The position numbers and the translations under genes are program-made. From assembly GCF_003934165.1 (NCBI RefSeq), contig NZ_RKST01000014.1, positions 1-64,000 on the forward strand: a stretch of DNA of 64,000 nucleotides, written 5' to 3'. This stretch comes from Borborobacter arsenicus (GTDB lineage Bacteria; Pseudomonadota; Alphaproteobacteria; Rhizobiales; Rhizobiaceae). The notes beneath the pieces were generated by a model that worked only from the letters and a program-made list of their open reading frames with translations, made no database searches and was not told the DNA's origin. Numbering within the stretch: the first letter of the stretch is position 1; the number at the start of each line of letters is the position of its first letter. This document shows, piece after piece, positions 43,760 to 51,942 of this stretch.

Positions 43760-44613
43760 GCCGCCACCGCATTGGCGCTGGGTGGATCGGCGGCGGCCAG
43801 CACGGCCCGTGTGACGATCTCGCGCGCCGCTTCGCGCCTGTAGCCGGCGCTGGCACGGACATCGTCGATCGGTGCGAGCTCGCTCAGTTCGGCTGTCGCG
43901 ATTGCCGTGGCGATGTCGGCTACAGCGATGCCGCGCAGCGCGGTTTCGACGCCGGTAAGGCGCTTCGCGACCGCCGAGCAGGAGCCCACCGCGATGGCGG
44001 CCTGTTTGACGATACCATCCGCGATGACAAGGCGGGCCGCGGCCATGGCGATGGATATGACCAGATAGCGGCGCGCGCCGAGCTTGAAGAAGGCGGAAGT
44101 GCCGGCAGTTGACGGCTTGGGGATGCGGATTGCGGTGACCATTTCGCCCGGCTGCAATGCGGTGCGCCGATTGCCGAGGATGAAGCGGTCGAGCGGCAGA
44201 AAGCGGGACGATGCCGTTGAGCGGATCTCTACCGCCGCATCGAGGGTGAGCAACGGCGGCACCCCATCCGCCGCCGGCGAGGCATTGCACAGATTGCCGG
44301 CGATCGAGGCCATGTTCTGGATCTGCACCGAGCCGACTTCGCGCGCGGCAAGCTTCAGTCCGTCGAAGGCGGCGGGCAGGTCATGGCAGATGAGATCGGT
44401 CCAGGTGGTGCGCGCGCCTATGATGACTTGGTCAGGCGTTTCGGCGATGCCGCGAAGTTCGCCAAGGCCGTTGATGTCCAATATGTCTTCGCGCGGTGGC
44501 CGGTTGCCCAGCGCCGGGTAGAAATCGGTGCCGCCCGCCAGAATCCGCCACGACCCCTCGCCGAGCAGCGCAAGCGCCGCTTCGATCGAGGTGGGTTTTG
44601 CGTAACGGATCAC
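43756..44613 (-). CDS. FAD-binding subunit of the molybdenum hydroxylase
   Basis: 285 residues using a GTG start at 44613, chosen because GGGAG lies 7 bases upstream and the protein begins VIRYAKPTSIEAALALL as in CoxM/XdhB subunits; an ATG at 44706 would add 31 atypical residues. The FAD motifs ILAGGTDFYP and QIQNMASIAGNLCNASPAAD are present. It passes electrons from the 2Fe-2S centres. It is the first gene of the six-gene operon, divergent from pncA. Confidence 0.9.
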   Translation of the reverse strand: MIRYAKPTSIEAALALLGEGSWRILAGGTDFYPALGNRPPREDILDINGLGELRGIAETPDQVIIGARTTWTDLICHDLPAAFDGLKLAAREVGSVQIQNMASIAGNLCNASPAADGVPPLLTLDAAVEIRSTASSRFLPLDRFILGNRRTALQPGEMVTAIRIPKPSTAGTSAFFKLGARRYLVISIAMAAARLVIADGIVKQAAIAVGSCSAVAKRLTGVETALRGIAVADIATAIATAELSELAPIDDVRASAGYRREAAREIVTRAVLAAADPPSANAVAA

Positions 44614-44797
44614 GCACTGCCTCCCGGTCGCGACGAATTCGGCAGGTCGCGGCAAATCCGCTCGAAGCAACCACTTTGCGCGTTCTTTGCCTGTGCGGGT
44701 GAGCACATGCGCGCTTGGTGGCGACCGCCAAATTCATTCGTACACAAATGATACCAGTGCCTTGGGGGAATTCAAGGCGCCGTTTCCTGTCGGATTG

Positions 44798-44818
44798 CGG
44801 CCATAACAGGCCGTTTTT
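44798..44818 (+). terminator. Small terminator-like hairpin upstream of pncA
   Basis: CGGCC, loop ATAACA, GGCCG, then TTTTT. It lies in the divergent region between the FAD-subunit gene and pncA, reading toward pncA, and could be an attenuator in its leader. The 44614-44890 region otherwise holds no gene. Confidence 0.35.
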
Positions 44819-44890
44819 GGCCGATTGGCGGTTGACGTGGGAGGCCTTCTGGACGACTTTCCGGCTTCAAAAATGACGGGTGGTGGTTAC

Positions 44891-45490
44891 ATGGCCGACG
44901 AGGCGCTGATCGTCATAGATGTACAGAACGATTTTTGTCCCGGCGGCAGTCTCGCCGTTGCGGGTGGCGACCAGATCGTGCCGCTGATCAACGAGATGAT
45001 CGGCCGTTTCGAGCATGTGATCCTGACGCAGGACTGGCATCCGGCCGACCATTCGAGCTTTGCCTCCAGGCATCCCGGAAAACAGCCCTTCGAGACGATC
45101 GCCATGCCCTATGGCGAACAGACGCTGTGGCCCGACCATTGCATCCAGGGCTCAGGCGGCGCGGCGTTTCATCCGGCGCTGAAATGGGCGAAGGCCGAAC
45201 TGGTGCTGCGCAAGGGTTATCACCGCAAGATCGACAGCTATTCGGCCTTCTTCGAGAACGACCGCACGACGCCGACAGGGCTGGCGGGCTATTTGCGCGA
45301 GCGCGGCATCGGTCGGCTCACGCTCGCCGGTCTGGCAACAGATTTCTGCGTCGCCTATTCGGCGCTCGATGCGGTCGCGCAAGGCTTCAATGTGACCGTG
45401 CGGCTTGATGCCTGTCGCGGCATTGACCTTGCCGGGTCGCTGGACCGGATGATCGGCCAAATGAAAGCGGCGGGCGTGACGCTCGCCTGA
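44891..45490 (+). CDS. pncA: Nicotinamidase/pyrazinamidase
   Basis: 199 residues. The catalytic triad Asp10 (VIDVQNDF), Lys108 (LRKGY) and Cys153 (ATDFCVAYSALDA) is complete, as is the metal site (Asp48, His50 in QDWHPADH and His83). It deamidates nicotinamide to nicotinate and ammonia. ATG at 44891 is preceded by a modest GGTGG; an ATG at 44873 is possible. Being divergent from a nicotinate-type hydroxylase operon, it could feed both NAD salvage (pncB at 53.7-55.0 kb) and nicotinate breakdown. Confidence 0.93.
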   Translation: MADEALIVIDVQNDFCPGGSLAVAGGDQIVPLINEMIGRFEHVILTQDWHPADHSSFASRHPGKQPFETIAMPYGEQTLWPDHCIQGSGGAAFHPALKWAKAELVLRKGYHRKIDSYSAFFENDRTTPTGLAGYLRERGIGRLTLAGLATDFCVAYSALDAVAQGFNVTVRLDACRGIDLAGSLDRMIGQMKAAGVTLA

Positions 45491-45525
45491 GGCAGATCGA
45501 TCCAGAGACAGGAATTTCCATCAAA

Positions 45526-45571
45526 GCATGATCCCGAAAAGCGGGCAGCCGATTTTCGGGAACGATCATGC
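45526..45571. repeat. Hyphomicrobiales dispersed palindrome, copy 2
   Basis: GCATGATCCCGAAAA at the left and GATTTTCGGGAACGATCATGC at the right pair as outer arms; same element as 13899-13941. It lies between pncA and the antiporter gene. Confidence 0.8.
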
Positions 45572-45605
45572 TCCGACAGACACGTGATGTAAGGGGGATA
45601 ATTTC

Positions 45606-47033
45606 ATGCGGCCATCAAACGCTGCGGCGGCGGGCCTTGCCGGTGCCGTGCTTCTGGGGACGACAAGCCTTGCGCTGGCGGCGGAAGAACATGGGTTGCC
45701 GGGTGCGACGATGTCGCTGTGGTGGGCGCTTCCCTTCATCGGCCTGCTCCTGTCGATCGCAACCGGGCCGCTGTTTTATCCGCATCTGTGGGAGCATCAT
45801 TACGGCAAGATCACCGCTGCGTGGTCGGCATTGGCAGTGGTGCCGATGGCCTTTTTCTATGGCCTGCCGGTTTCCGCCGAGGCCGTGCTGCATGCGGTTC
45901 TGCTGGAATATATGTCCTTCATCATCCTGCTGTTTGCGCTGTTCACCATTGCCGGCGGCATATTGGTGGCCGGAAACATCCATGGCACGCCGCTGGTCAA
46001 TGCGTCGCTCCTGGTCATCGGTGCGCTGATGGCCTCGGTGGTGGGAACGACCGGTGCCTCGATGATCATGATCCGGCCGATCATCCGCGCCAATGACAAT
46101 CGTCCCTTCAATGCGCATGTCATTGTCTTCTTCATCTTCCTTGTCTCCAATATCGGCGGCTCGCTGACGCCGCTGGGCGACCCGCCGCTATTCGTCGGTT
46201 TCCTGCGCGGCGTCGAGTTCTTCTGGACGACGACGCATATCTTCAAGGAGACGCTGCTGGTCGGCGGTATCGTGCTGGCGGCCTTCGTCGTGCTGGATGT
46301 TGTCCTGCATCTGCGCGAGGGCGGCATGCCGAAGATCAAGGATCCGACGCCGGATTCGAAGGTGCGTATCCGCGGTCTGGCCAATCTGCCGCTGCTGGCC
46401 GGCGTGATCGGCGCCATCCTCATGTCGGCTGCCTGGAAACCCGGAATTTCCTTTTCGGTACAGGGTGTCGAAGTCGAGCTGCAGAACCTCGTGCGCGACG
46501 GCATTATCGTAGCGCTGGCACTGATCTCGCTGGTGGTGACCCGCAAGGAATATCGCTCGGCCAACGGCTTTGCCTGGGAGCCGATCAAGGAGGTCGCCAA
46601 GATATTTGCCGGCATCTTCATCTGCATCGTGCCGGTGGTGGCGATCCTGCGCGCCGGAATGGAAGGCGCCTTCTCACCGCTGGTGGAAATGGTGACTCTG
46701 CCTTCCGGTGAGCCCAACGACCTCGCCTATTTCTGGATGACCGGCCTACTCTCGTCCTTCCTCGACAATGCGCCGACCTATCTCGTCTTCTTCGAACTGG
46801 CGGGCGGCAATCCGCAGGAGCTGATGACGACGCTGGCTTCCACGCTGGTGGCCATCTCGGCCGGTGCCGTGTTCATGGGTGCCAATACCTATATCGGTAA
46901 TGCGCCCAACTTCATGGTCTATGCAATCGCCAAGAACCAGGGCATCCGCATGCCGAGCTTCTTCGGCTACATGGCCTGGTCGGGCATTGTGCTGATCCCG
47001 ACCTTTGTGCTGGTCAGCCTCGTGTTCTTCTGA
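45606..47033 (+). CDS. NhaD/ArsB-type sodium:proton antiporter
   Basis: 475 residues, about twelve membrane segments after a hydrophobic signal-like start (ending LALAAEE). The ion-transporter-superfamily pattern is present: SNIGGSLTPLGDPPLFVGFL in the middle and FLDNAPTYLVFFELAGG with GANTYIGNAPNFMVYAIA at the end, as in NhaD antiporters. A Na+/H+ or Li+/H+ exchange role is likely. RBS AAGGGGG. Convergent with livF with only 13 bases between them. Confidence 0.88.
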   Translation: MRPSNAAAAGLAGAVLLGTTSLALAAEEHGLPGATMSLWWALPFIGLLLSIATGPLFYPHLWEHHYGKITAAWSALAVVPMAFFYGLPVSAEAVLHAVLLEYMSFIILLFALFTIAGGILVAGNIHGTPLVNASLLVIGALMASVVGTTGASMIMIRPIIRANDNRPFNAHVIVFFIFLVSNIGGSLTPLGDPPLFVGFLRGVEFFWTTTHIFKETLLVGGIVLAAFVVLDVVLHLREGGMPKIKDPTPDSKVRIRGLANLPLLAGVIGAILMSAAWKPGISFSVQGVEVELQNLVRDGIIVALALISLVVTRKEYRSANGFAWEPIKEVAKIFAGIFICIVPVVAILRAGMEGAFSPLVEMVTLPSGEPNDLAYFWMTGLLSSFLDNAPTYLVFFELAGGNPQELMTTLASTLVAISAGAVFMGANTYIGNAPNFMVYAIAKNQGIRMPSFFGYMAWSGIVLIPTFVLVSLVFF

Positions 47034-47046
47034 GGCTGAAGGCCGG

Positions 47047-47754
47047 TCAGCCGACGCCGACATAGCGCTTGATCAGCGACGGGTCGCCGCGCAGCCGTTC
47101 GACTTCGACGGTTTCGCGGCTGCGGCCGTTCTCGATGAAGGTGACGCGGTCGGCAAGTGACAGCACCGCATCGACCCGCTGTTCGACCAGTATGGTGGAG
47201 ACGCCGGTCGAGCGTAGGCTTGCCACCGTCTCGCGGATACGTGCGATCATCGAGGGCATCAGCCCTTCGGTCGGCTCGTCTAGCAAAAGCACCTCCGGCT
47301 CAAGGCAAAGGGCGCGCGCCATGGCAAGCATCTGCTGCTCGCCGCCCGACAGCGTGCCGGAGCGCTGCCTGAACCGCTCGCGCAGCACCGGGAACAGTTC
47401 CAGCACCCTTTCCCTTGTCGCTTGCCCCTTCCTCCGGGTCATCAGGCCGATCTCGATGTTCTCGGCGACGGTCATTTCGGCAAACAGCCGCCGGCCCTGC
47501 GGCACATAGGCGACGCCGGCTTTCGGCACCTCATGGGCCGGCAGCACCGTCAGTTCGGTGCCGCCGAGCCGGATCGAGCCGGCGCGGGCGGGAACCAGCC
47601 CCATGATCGCCTTCAAGGTCGTCGTCTTGCCGGCGCCGTTGCGGCCGAGCAGGCAATGCACTTCGCCCTGTTTCAGGGTAAGGCCAAGCCCGTGCAGCAC
47701 CTGCACTTCGCCATAGAAGCAGTCGACCCCGGCGATGGCGAGCACGTCAGCCAT
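47047..47754 (-). CDS. livF: Branched-chain amino acid-type ABC ATPase
   Basis: 235 residues from the ATG at 47754; the longer frame upstream lies in livG. Walker A GRNGAGKTTT, Q-loop VAYVPQGRRLF, signature LSGGEQQMLAMARAL, Walker B VLLLDEPTEGL. LivF-type members are recognised by GVAYVPQGR. Overlaps livG by 8 bases. One of two ATPases of the importer. Confidence 0.92.
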   Translation of the reverse strand: MADVLAIAGVDCFYGEVQVLHGLGLTLKQGEVHCLLGRNGAGKTTTLKAIMGLVPARAGSIRLGGTELTVLPAHEVPKAGVAYVPQGRRLFAEMTVAENIEIGLMTRRKGQATRERVLELFPVLRERFRQRSGTLSGGEQQMLAMARALCLEPEVLLLDEPTEGLMPSMIARIRETVASLRSTGVSTILVEQRVDAVLSLADRVTFIENGRSRETVEVERLRGDPSLIKRYVGVG

Positions 47755-48478
47755 GGTTTTCGGTCCCAAGATAGGCGCGCTGGACGGCCTCATCGGCGCG
47801 GATTTCCTCCGGCATGCCTTCGGCCAGGATCTTGCCGGCATTCATGACGGTGATGCGCCGGGCAAGCTCCATGACGACATCCATATTGTGCTCGATCAGA
47901 AGCACGGTGGCGGAACTGGCAATGTCGCGCACCAGCCCCATGAAGCCGTCGATCTCGCTGTCTGAGAGCCCCTGCGTCGGCTCGTCGAGAATGAGCAGGC
48001 GCGGCTTGAGCGCGAGACCCATCGCCACTTCCAGCAGGCGCTGATGGCCGTAAGAGAGAGCACCGGCTTGTATGTTGGCGCGGTCGGCAAGGCCGGTGTG
48101 CTCCAAGGCGCTCATGATCGCCGCGTGCAGGTGGGTTTTGGCACGGCCATCTTCCAAGGTGCGCTGCGCCGGCAGCGCGACATTGTCGTAGGCGCTGAGA
48201 TTGGGAAAGACGCTGGTGATCTGGAACGTATAGGCAATACCGCGTCGGACCCGCAGATGCGCGGGCATATGGGTGATGTCCTCGCCGTCGAAGACGATGG
48301 TGCCGGAGGTCGGCGGAACCCGGCCGCATACCAGGCTGACAAAGGTGGTCTTGCCGGCGCCGTTGGGCCCGATGATGGCGCGGATTTCGCCGGTCGCCAG
48401 CGAGAAATCGACGCCATCCACCGCGCGCAGTCCGTCATAGGCTTTCGTGAGCCCGCGCGTGGTCAGGAGCGGCGTCAT
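47747..48478 (-). CDS. livG: Branched-chain amino acid-type ABC ATPase
   Basis: 243 residues from the ATG at 48478, which overlaps the permease stop; an ATG at 48487 is possible. Walker A GPNGAGKTT, Q-loop region AYTFQITSVFPNLSAYDN, signature variant LSYGHQRLLEVAMGLA, Walker B LLILDEPTQGLS. The LSYG signature is usual for LivG-type subunits. Works with livF, M and H. Confidence 0.92.
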   Translation of the reverse strand: MTPLLTTRGLTKAYDGLRAVDGVDFSLATGEIRAIIGPNGAGKTTFVSLVCGRVPPTSGTIVFDGEDITHMPAHLRVRRGIAYTFQITSVFPNLSAYDNVALPAQRTLEDGRAKTHLHAAIMSALEHTGLADRANIQAGALSYGHQRLLEVAMGLALKPRLLILDEPTQGLSDSEIDGFMGLVRDIASSATVLLIEHNMDVVMELARRITVMNAGKILAEGMPEEIRADEAVQRAYLGTENHG

Positions 48479-49440
48479 GGCAGCCACCCTGCCCAGCGCG
48501 CGCGTATGGTGCCCAGTATGCCTTTCGGGAAGAAAAGCACGAGCAGGATGAGTGCGATGCCGACGATGAGCAGATAGGCCGAGGTGTAGCTCGAAGTGAT
48601 GTCGATGACATAATACATGAACAGCGTGCCGATGAACGGGCCGAGCGTGGTGGCGGCACCGCCGAGCAGCACCCAGAGCAGGGGCAGGATCGAATATTGT
48701 ACGCCGGCAAAGGTTGAGCCGGCATAGCCGAAGAGCAAGGCATAGGCGGCGCCTGCCGTGGCGCAGATCGTGCCCGACAGCACGACCGCGGCTAGCTTGT
48801 TGGCGAAGGTGTCGTAGCCAAGCATGCGCGCACGGTCCTCGTTTTCGCGGATCGCCACCAGCACCCGGCCGAAGGAGGAGCGCACGGCAATAAGCGTGGC
48901 GAAAAGCACGATCGCGAATATCGCCAGCGCCAGCAGGTAGCGCGTCGTCGGGTCGGTGAGGTTGAGATAGAAATCGCCGACAAAGAAGCGGCGTATCTCC
49001 TGGCTAAGCACGATGCCATCGTCGCCGCCGGTCCATTCGGCGAAGTAGAAGGTCAGCAGATAGAATACCTGCGCGAACATCATGGTGACGATCATGAAGG
49101 CGACACCGGTGGTGCGCAGTGCCAGAAGCCCGATGGCGGTGGATAGGGCAGCCCCACAGGCAATGCCGGCTGCAAGCCCGGCGGGAATGCTCCAGCCGAG
49201 ATGGTAGACGCTGAGGCCGGCGCCATAGAGGCCGGCGGCAAAGAACATGGCGTGGCCGAGGCTGAGCAGCCCGGTATAGCCGAACAGGATGTTGTAGCCC
49301 ATGGCGAAGACGGAAAGCAGCATCACGCGGGCAAGCACGGCGTGATGATATTCCGGCAGGACGAAATTCAGCGCAAACAGCAGCGCGACCACACCCGCGT
49401 GCAGGACGAGGATTCGAGGAGGAAGGGCGGAACTCCTCAT
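48475..49440 (-). CDS. livM: Branched-chain amino acid-type ABC permease
   Basis: 321 residues, about eight to ten membrane segments. LivM motifs include GYNILFGYTGLLSLGHAMFFA, LRTTGVAFMIVTMMFAQ and RVLVAIRENEDRARMLGYDTF. It overlaps livH and livG by 4 bases each. Forms the channel with livH. Confidence 0.92.
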   Translation of the reverse strand: MRSSALPPRILVLHAGVVALLFALNFVLPEYHHAVLARVMLLSVFAMGYNILFGYTGLLSLGHAMFFAAGLYGAGLSVYHLGWSIPAGLAAGIACGAALSTAIGLLALRTTGVAFMIVTMMFAQVFYLLTFYFAEWTGGDDGIVLSQEIRRFFVGDFYLNLTDPTTRYLLALAIFAIVLFATLIAVRSSFGRVLVAIRENEDRARMLGYDTFANKLAAVVLSGTICATAGAAYALLFGYAGSTFAGVQYSILPLLWVLLGGAATTLGPFIGTLFMYYVIDITSSYTSAYLLIVGIALILLVLFFPKGILGTIRARWAGWLP

Positions 49441-50318
49441 TTTGCGGCCGACCCGAACAGACCCTGCGGCCGGAACACCAGCACCATGGCAACCGCCAGC
49501 GTGGCGATGATCTTGGCAAGCGTCGGCGAGAAGAAGGCGGAGATGACGCCGTCCGATACGCCGATCAGCAGGGCGGCCACCACCGTGCCGCGCAGCGAGC
49601 CGAGCCCGCCGATGATGACGACGATGAAGGACAACAGCAGCGGGTTGAGGCCCATGAGATAATGCGCCTGGGTGATGGGTACGATGAGCACAGCAGCGAT
49701 GGCCGCCAGCATCGCGCCGAGCGCGAAGACGCCGGCATAGACGCGCCCGACCGGAATGCCGAAGGCCTGCGCCGTCTCGCGGTCATATTGGGTAGCACGC
49801 ATGACGAGGCCGATGCGCGTGCGGGTGAGCACGAACCAGGTGAAAATTAGCAGCAACGCCGAAGTGGCGATTATCGAAAGCTTGTAACCGGAATAGCCGA
49901 ACCACGGGAACAGGATGCGATAGGTGAAGGGCGCATCGACGGGGCGCGCCTGCGGGCCATAGAAGGTCAGCGCCAACTGCTGGATGATGTAGAGCAGGCC
50001 GATCGTGGCGACGATGGTCGCCTCGGGCTCATAGTTCAGTCGCCGCAGCACCAGCCGGTCGGCGGCAAAGGCCACCGCGCCGACGATGAGCGGGCTGATC
50101 GCCAGTGCGGCCAGGAAGCCGATGGCCGGATGGCCGCTGACCAGCGAGGCAATCCACCAGGCAAGCACCGCGCCCAACATGAAGAACTCGCCATGGGCGA
50201 CATTGACCACGCGCATGACGCCGAACACCAGCGACAGGCCCAGCGCCATCAGCGCCAGCACGGCGCTGGTGACGAGGCCTTCGAGCGTGGCCAGCAGGAG
50301 ATGCGGTCCGAAAGCCAT
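49437..50318 (-). CDS. livH: Branched-chain amino acid-type ABC permease
   Basis: 293 residues. LivH motifs include LSLVFGVMRVVNVAHGEFFMLGA near the N-terminus, RATQYDRETAQAFGIPVGRVY, and IGGLGSLRGTVVAALLIG. About eight membrane segments. First permease gene after the binding protein, separated from it by a dispersed repeat. Confidence 0.92.
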   Translation of the reverse strand: MAFGPHLLLATLEGLVTSAVLALMALGLSLVFGVMRVVNVAHGEFFMLGAVLAWWIASLVSGHPAIGFLAALAISPLIVGAVAFAADRLVLRRLNYEPEATIVATIGLLYIIQQLALTFYGPQARPVDAPFTYRILFPWFGYSGYKLSIIATSALLLIFTWFVLTRTRIGLVMRATQYDRETAQAFGIPVGRVYAGVFALGAMLAAIAAVLIVPITQAHYLMGLNPLLLSFIVVIIGGLGSLRGTVVAALLIGVSDGVISAFFSPTLAKIIATLAVAMVLVFRPQGLFGSAAK

Positions 50319-50370
50319 TCAGAATGTCTTCGTGTCACGCCGGCAGACTCTGCGCCGCCCTTCACGCTTA

Positions 50371-50470
50371 CCCTCTCCCCGTAAACGGGGCGAGGGCGAT
50401 GTTGACGTTGCGGCCATCCATCTTCCCCCCGCTTGCGGGGAGAAGACGCCGGCAGGCAGATGAGGGGCGG
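50371..50470. repeat. Dispersed GC-rich palindromes between binding-protein and livH genes
   Basis: Two hairpins: CCCTCTCCCCGT / ACGGGGCGAGGG (50371-50396) and CTTCCCCCCGC / GCGGGGAGAAG (50422-50445), followed by GCCGGCAGGCAGATGAGGGGC. Similar modules are at 58907-58996. They may damp readthrough from the binding-protein gene into the permeases. Confidence 0.7.
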
Positions 50471-50500
50471 CAAAAAACGTCGACGGCGTTTCGTAGCTGC

Positions 50501-51805
50501 TCACAGCGGCTGCGTCGTGTAGTCGGCTTCGACCTCGTAGTGCCCGTCCTCGATCGAGGTGCGGTGCACGACATTCAGCTTGCCGCCTTCGAGTTTGGAA
50601 ATGTTCTGGTGGCCATAGCACTGGTGGTTCTTGCCGTTGAAGACCTTGTCGCCCTGAGGATGCTCATTGCCTTCCTTGAATTCGGTCAGCGCCTCGGTCG
50701 CCTCGATCAGCTTGGCGCGATCTTCAGGACCCTTGTAGCCGCTGTCCTCCATCGCCTTCTTGATGACATAGAGCGTTTCCCAGCAGCCGAACATATGGGC
50801 GGCGGTTGAGACGTCCTTGGGATCACCTACGGCGGCACCGTTGTCGTCGATGCCGACGGCAGCGCGATAGACCTTCTGCGCGTCTGAATCATTCGGCTGG
50901 GCATAGCGCGGCGAGCCTTCCCAGAAATGGCTGCCGTCGAGGAATTCCAGGCCGGGGCTGTTGATGTCGACGGCTTCGAGCGAGTCGATGAAGCCGAAAA
51001 GCTGTGGCCGGTTGGAGCCGTAGAACTCGCCGAGTTCCTTGACGAAGGTAAGCACCGCCGGCCCGACCATGACGTGATAGATGACTTCGGTCTCAGCCGG
51101 AATCTGCGGAAAATAGCGGGTAAACGAGCTCTCCGTGGGTGGGATCGCGATCTGGGCGATGACCTCGGCACCCTGCGCTTTCAAGGCCGGCGGCAGATAG
51201 TCGCGATGGTCGTAGCCGAAAGCGTAATCGGGGAAGATCATCGTGACCTTCTTGCCGGCATTGGCGGCGATCCAGGGAGCGACCGAGGTAACCTGGCTGC
51301 GCACATCGGTGATGCCCGGCTGGAGGCAATAGCGGTTCATCTTGCCGGAGGCGACGTGATAGCCCTCGCTGACCACATAATAGGGGATCTTCAACTCGCC
51401 TGCCGTCGGGGCCGATCCGGTGACGACATGGGAGAACAGCGTGCCATAGACGATATCGGTCTTGTGCTGGCTGGCGAATTTGGCGACCACTTCGGCGCCG
51501 CGCTTGGCGTCGGTGCCGTCATCCTCGACGATGATCTCCACCGGGCGGCCATTGATGCCGCCGGCATCGTTGATCAACTTGACGGCGGCATTGGTCGTCT
51601 TTTCATACCAGCGGCCATAGGCGGCGCCGATCCCGGTGCGGTGGCACTGGAAGCCTATTCTGATGGGGGCGGCGCTTTGCGCCTGCGAATAGCGCACGAA
51701 ACCGGGCGCGGCGGCAAGGCCTGCCGAAGCGGCCACGCCTTTCAGCACGGTACGACGATCGAGGCGCAGGCGCGCCGGGCCTGGGTTGGAGATTGTGTCA
51801 GTCAT
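50501..51805 (-). CDS. ABC transporter substrate-binding protein (Liv/amide type)
   Basis: 434 residues with a twin-arginine-type signal (DRRTVLKGVAASAGLAAAPGF). The mature protein starts IRIGFQCHRTGIGAAYGRW, the type I periplasmic-binding fold of LivK/amide/urea-type receptors, with INDAGGINGRPVEIIVEDDGTD. It is the receptor of the livHMGF importer just downstream. Ligand not determinable from sequence; neighbouring pncA, pncB and heterocycle genes make a nitrogenous ring compound or amide an option, as well as branched-chain amino acids. Confidence 0.88.
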   Translation of the reverse strand: MTDTISNPGPARLRLDRRTVLKGVAASAGLAAAPGFVRYSQAQSAAPIRIGFQCHRTGIGAAYGRWYEKTTNAAVKLINDAGGINGRPVEIIVEDDGTDAKRGAEVVAKFASQHKTDIVYGTLFSHVVTGSAPTAGELKIPYYVVSEGYHVASGKMNRYCLQPGITDVRSQVTSVAPWIAANAGKKVTMIFPDYAFGYDHRDYLPPALKAQGAEVIAQIAIPPTESSFTRYFPQIPAETEVIYHVMVGPAVLTFVKELGEFYGSNRPQLFGFIDSLEAVDINSPGLEFLDGSHFWEGSPRYAQPNDSDAQKVYRAAVGIDDNGAAVGDPKDVSTAAHMFGCWETLYVIKKAMEDSGYKGPEDRAKLIEATEALTEFKEGNEHPQGDKVFNGKNHQCYGHQNISKLEGGKLNVVHRTSIEDGHYEVEADYTTQPL

Positions 51806-51942
51806 GCCGGCTCCCCTTGTCCTGGCGGTTGCGTTGTCGGTTCGTTATTTCAAAACGACGACTGCATAGATGTTCGGTAGAATTACCGGATTTCTGACAT
51901 GGCCATCGGGCTTCCGCAAGGGAAATGGCCTCCGGCTTCCCG

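Noticed and set aside
43760-44290. N-terminal extension of the molybdenum hydroxylase by 177 codons
   Set aside because: That part overlaps the FAD-subunit gene in another frame; the 2Fe-2S domain begins properly at 43759.
41015-44613. Assignment as aerobic carbon monoxide dehydrogenase
   Set aside because: The CoxL active-site loop (AYXCSFR) is not seen; the operon instead contains a hydroxynicotinate reductase-like gene.
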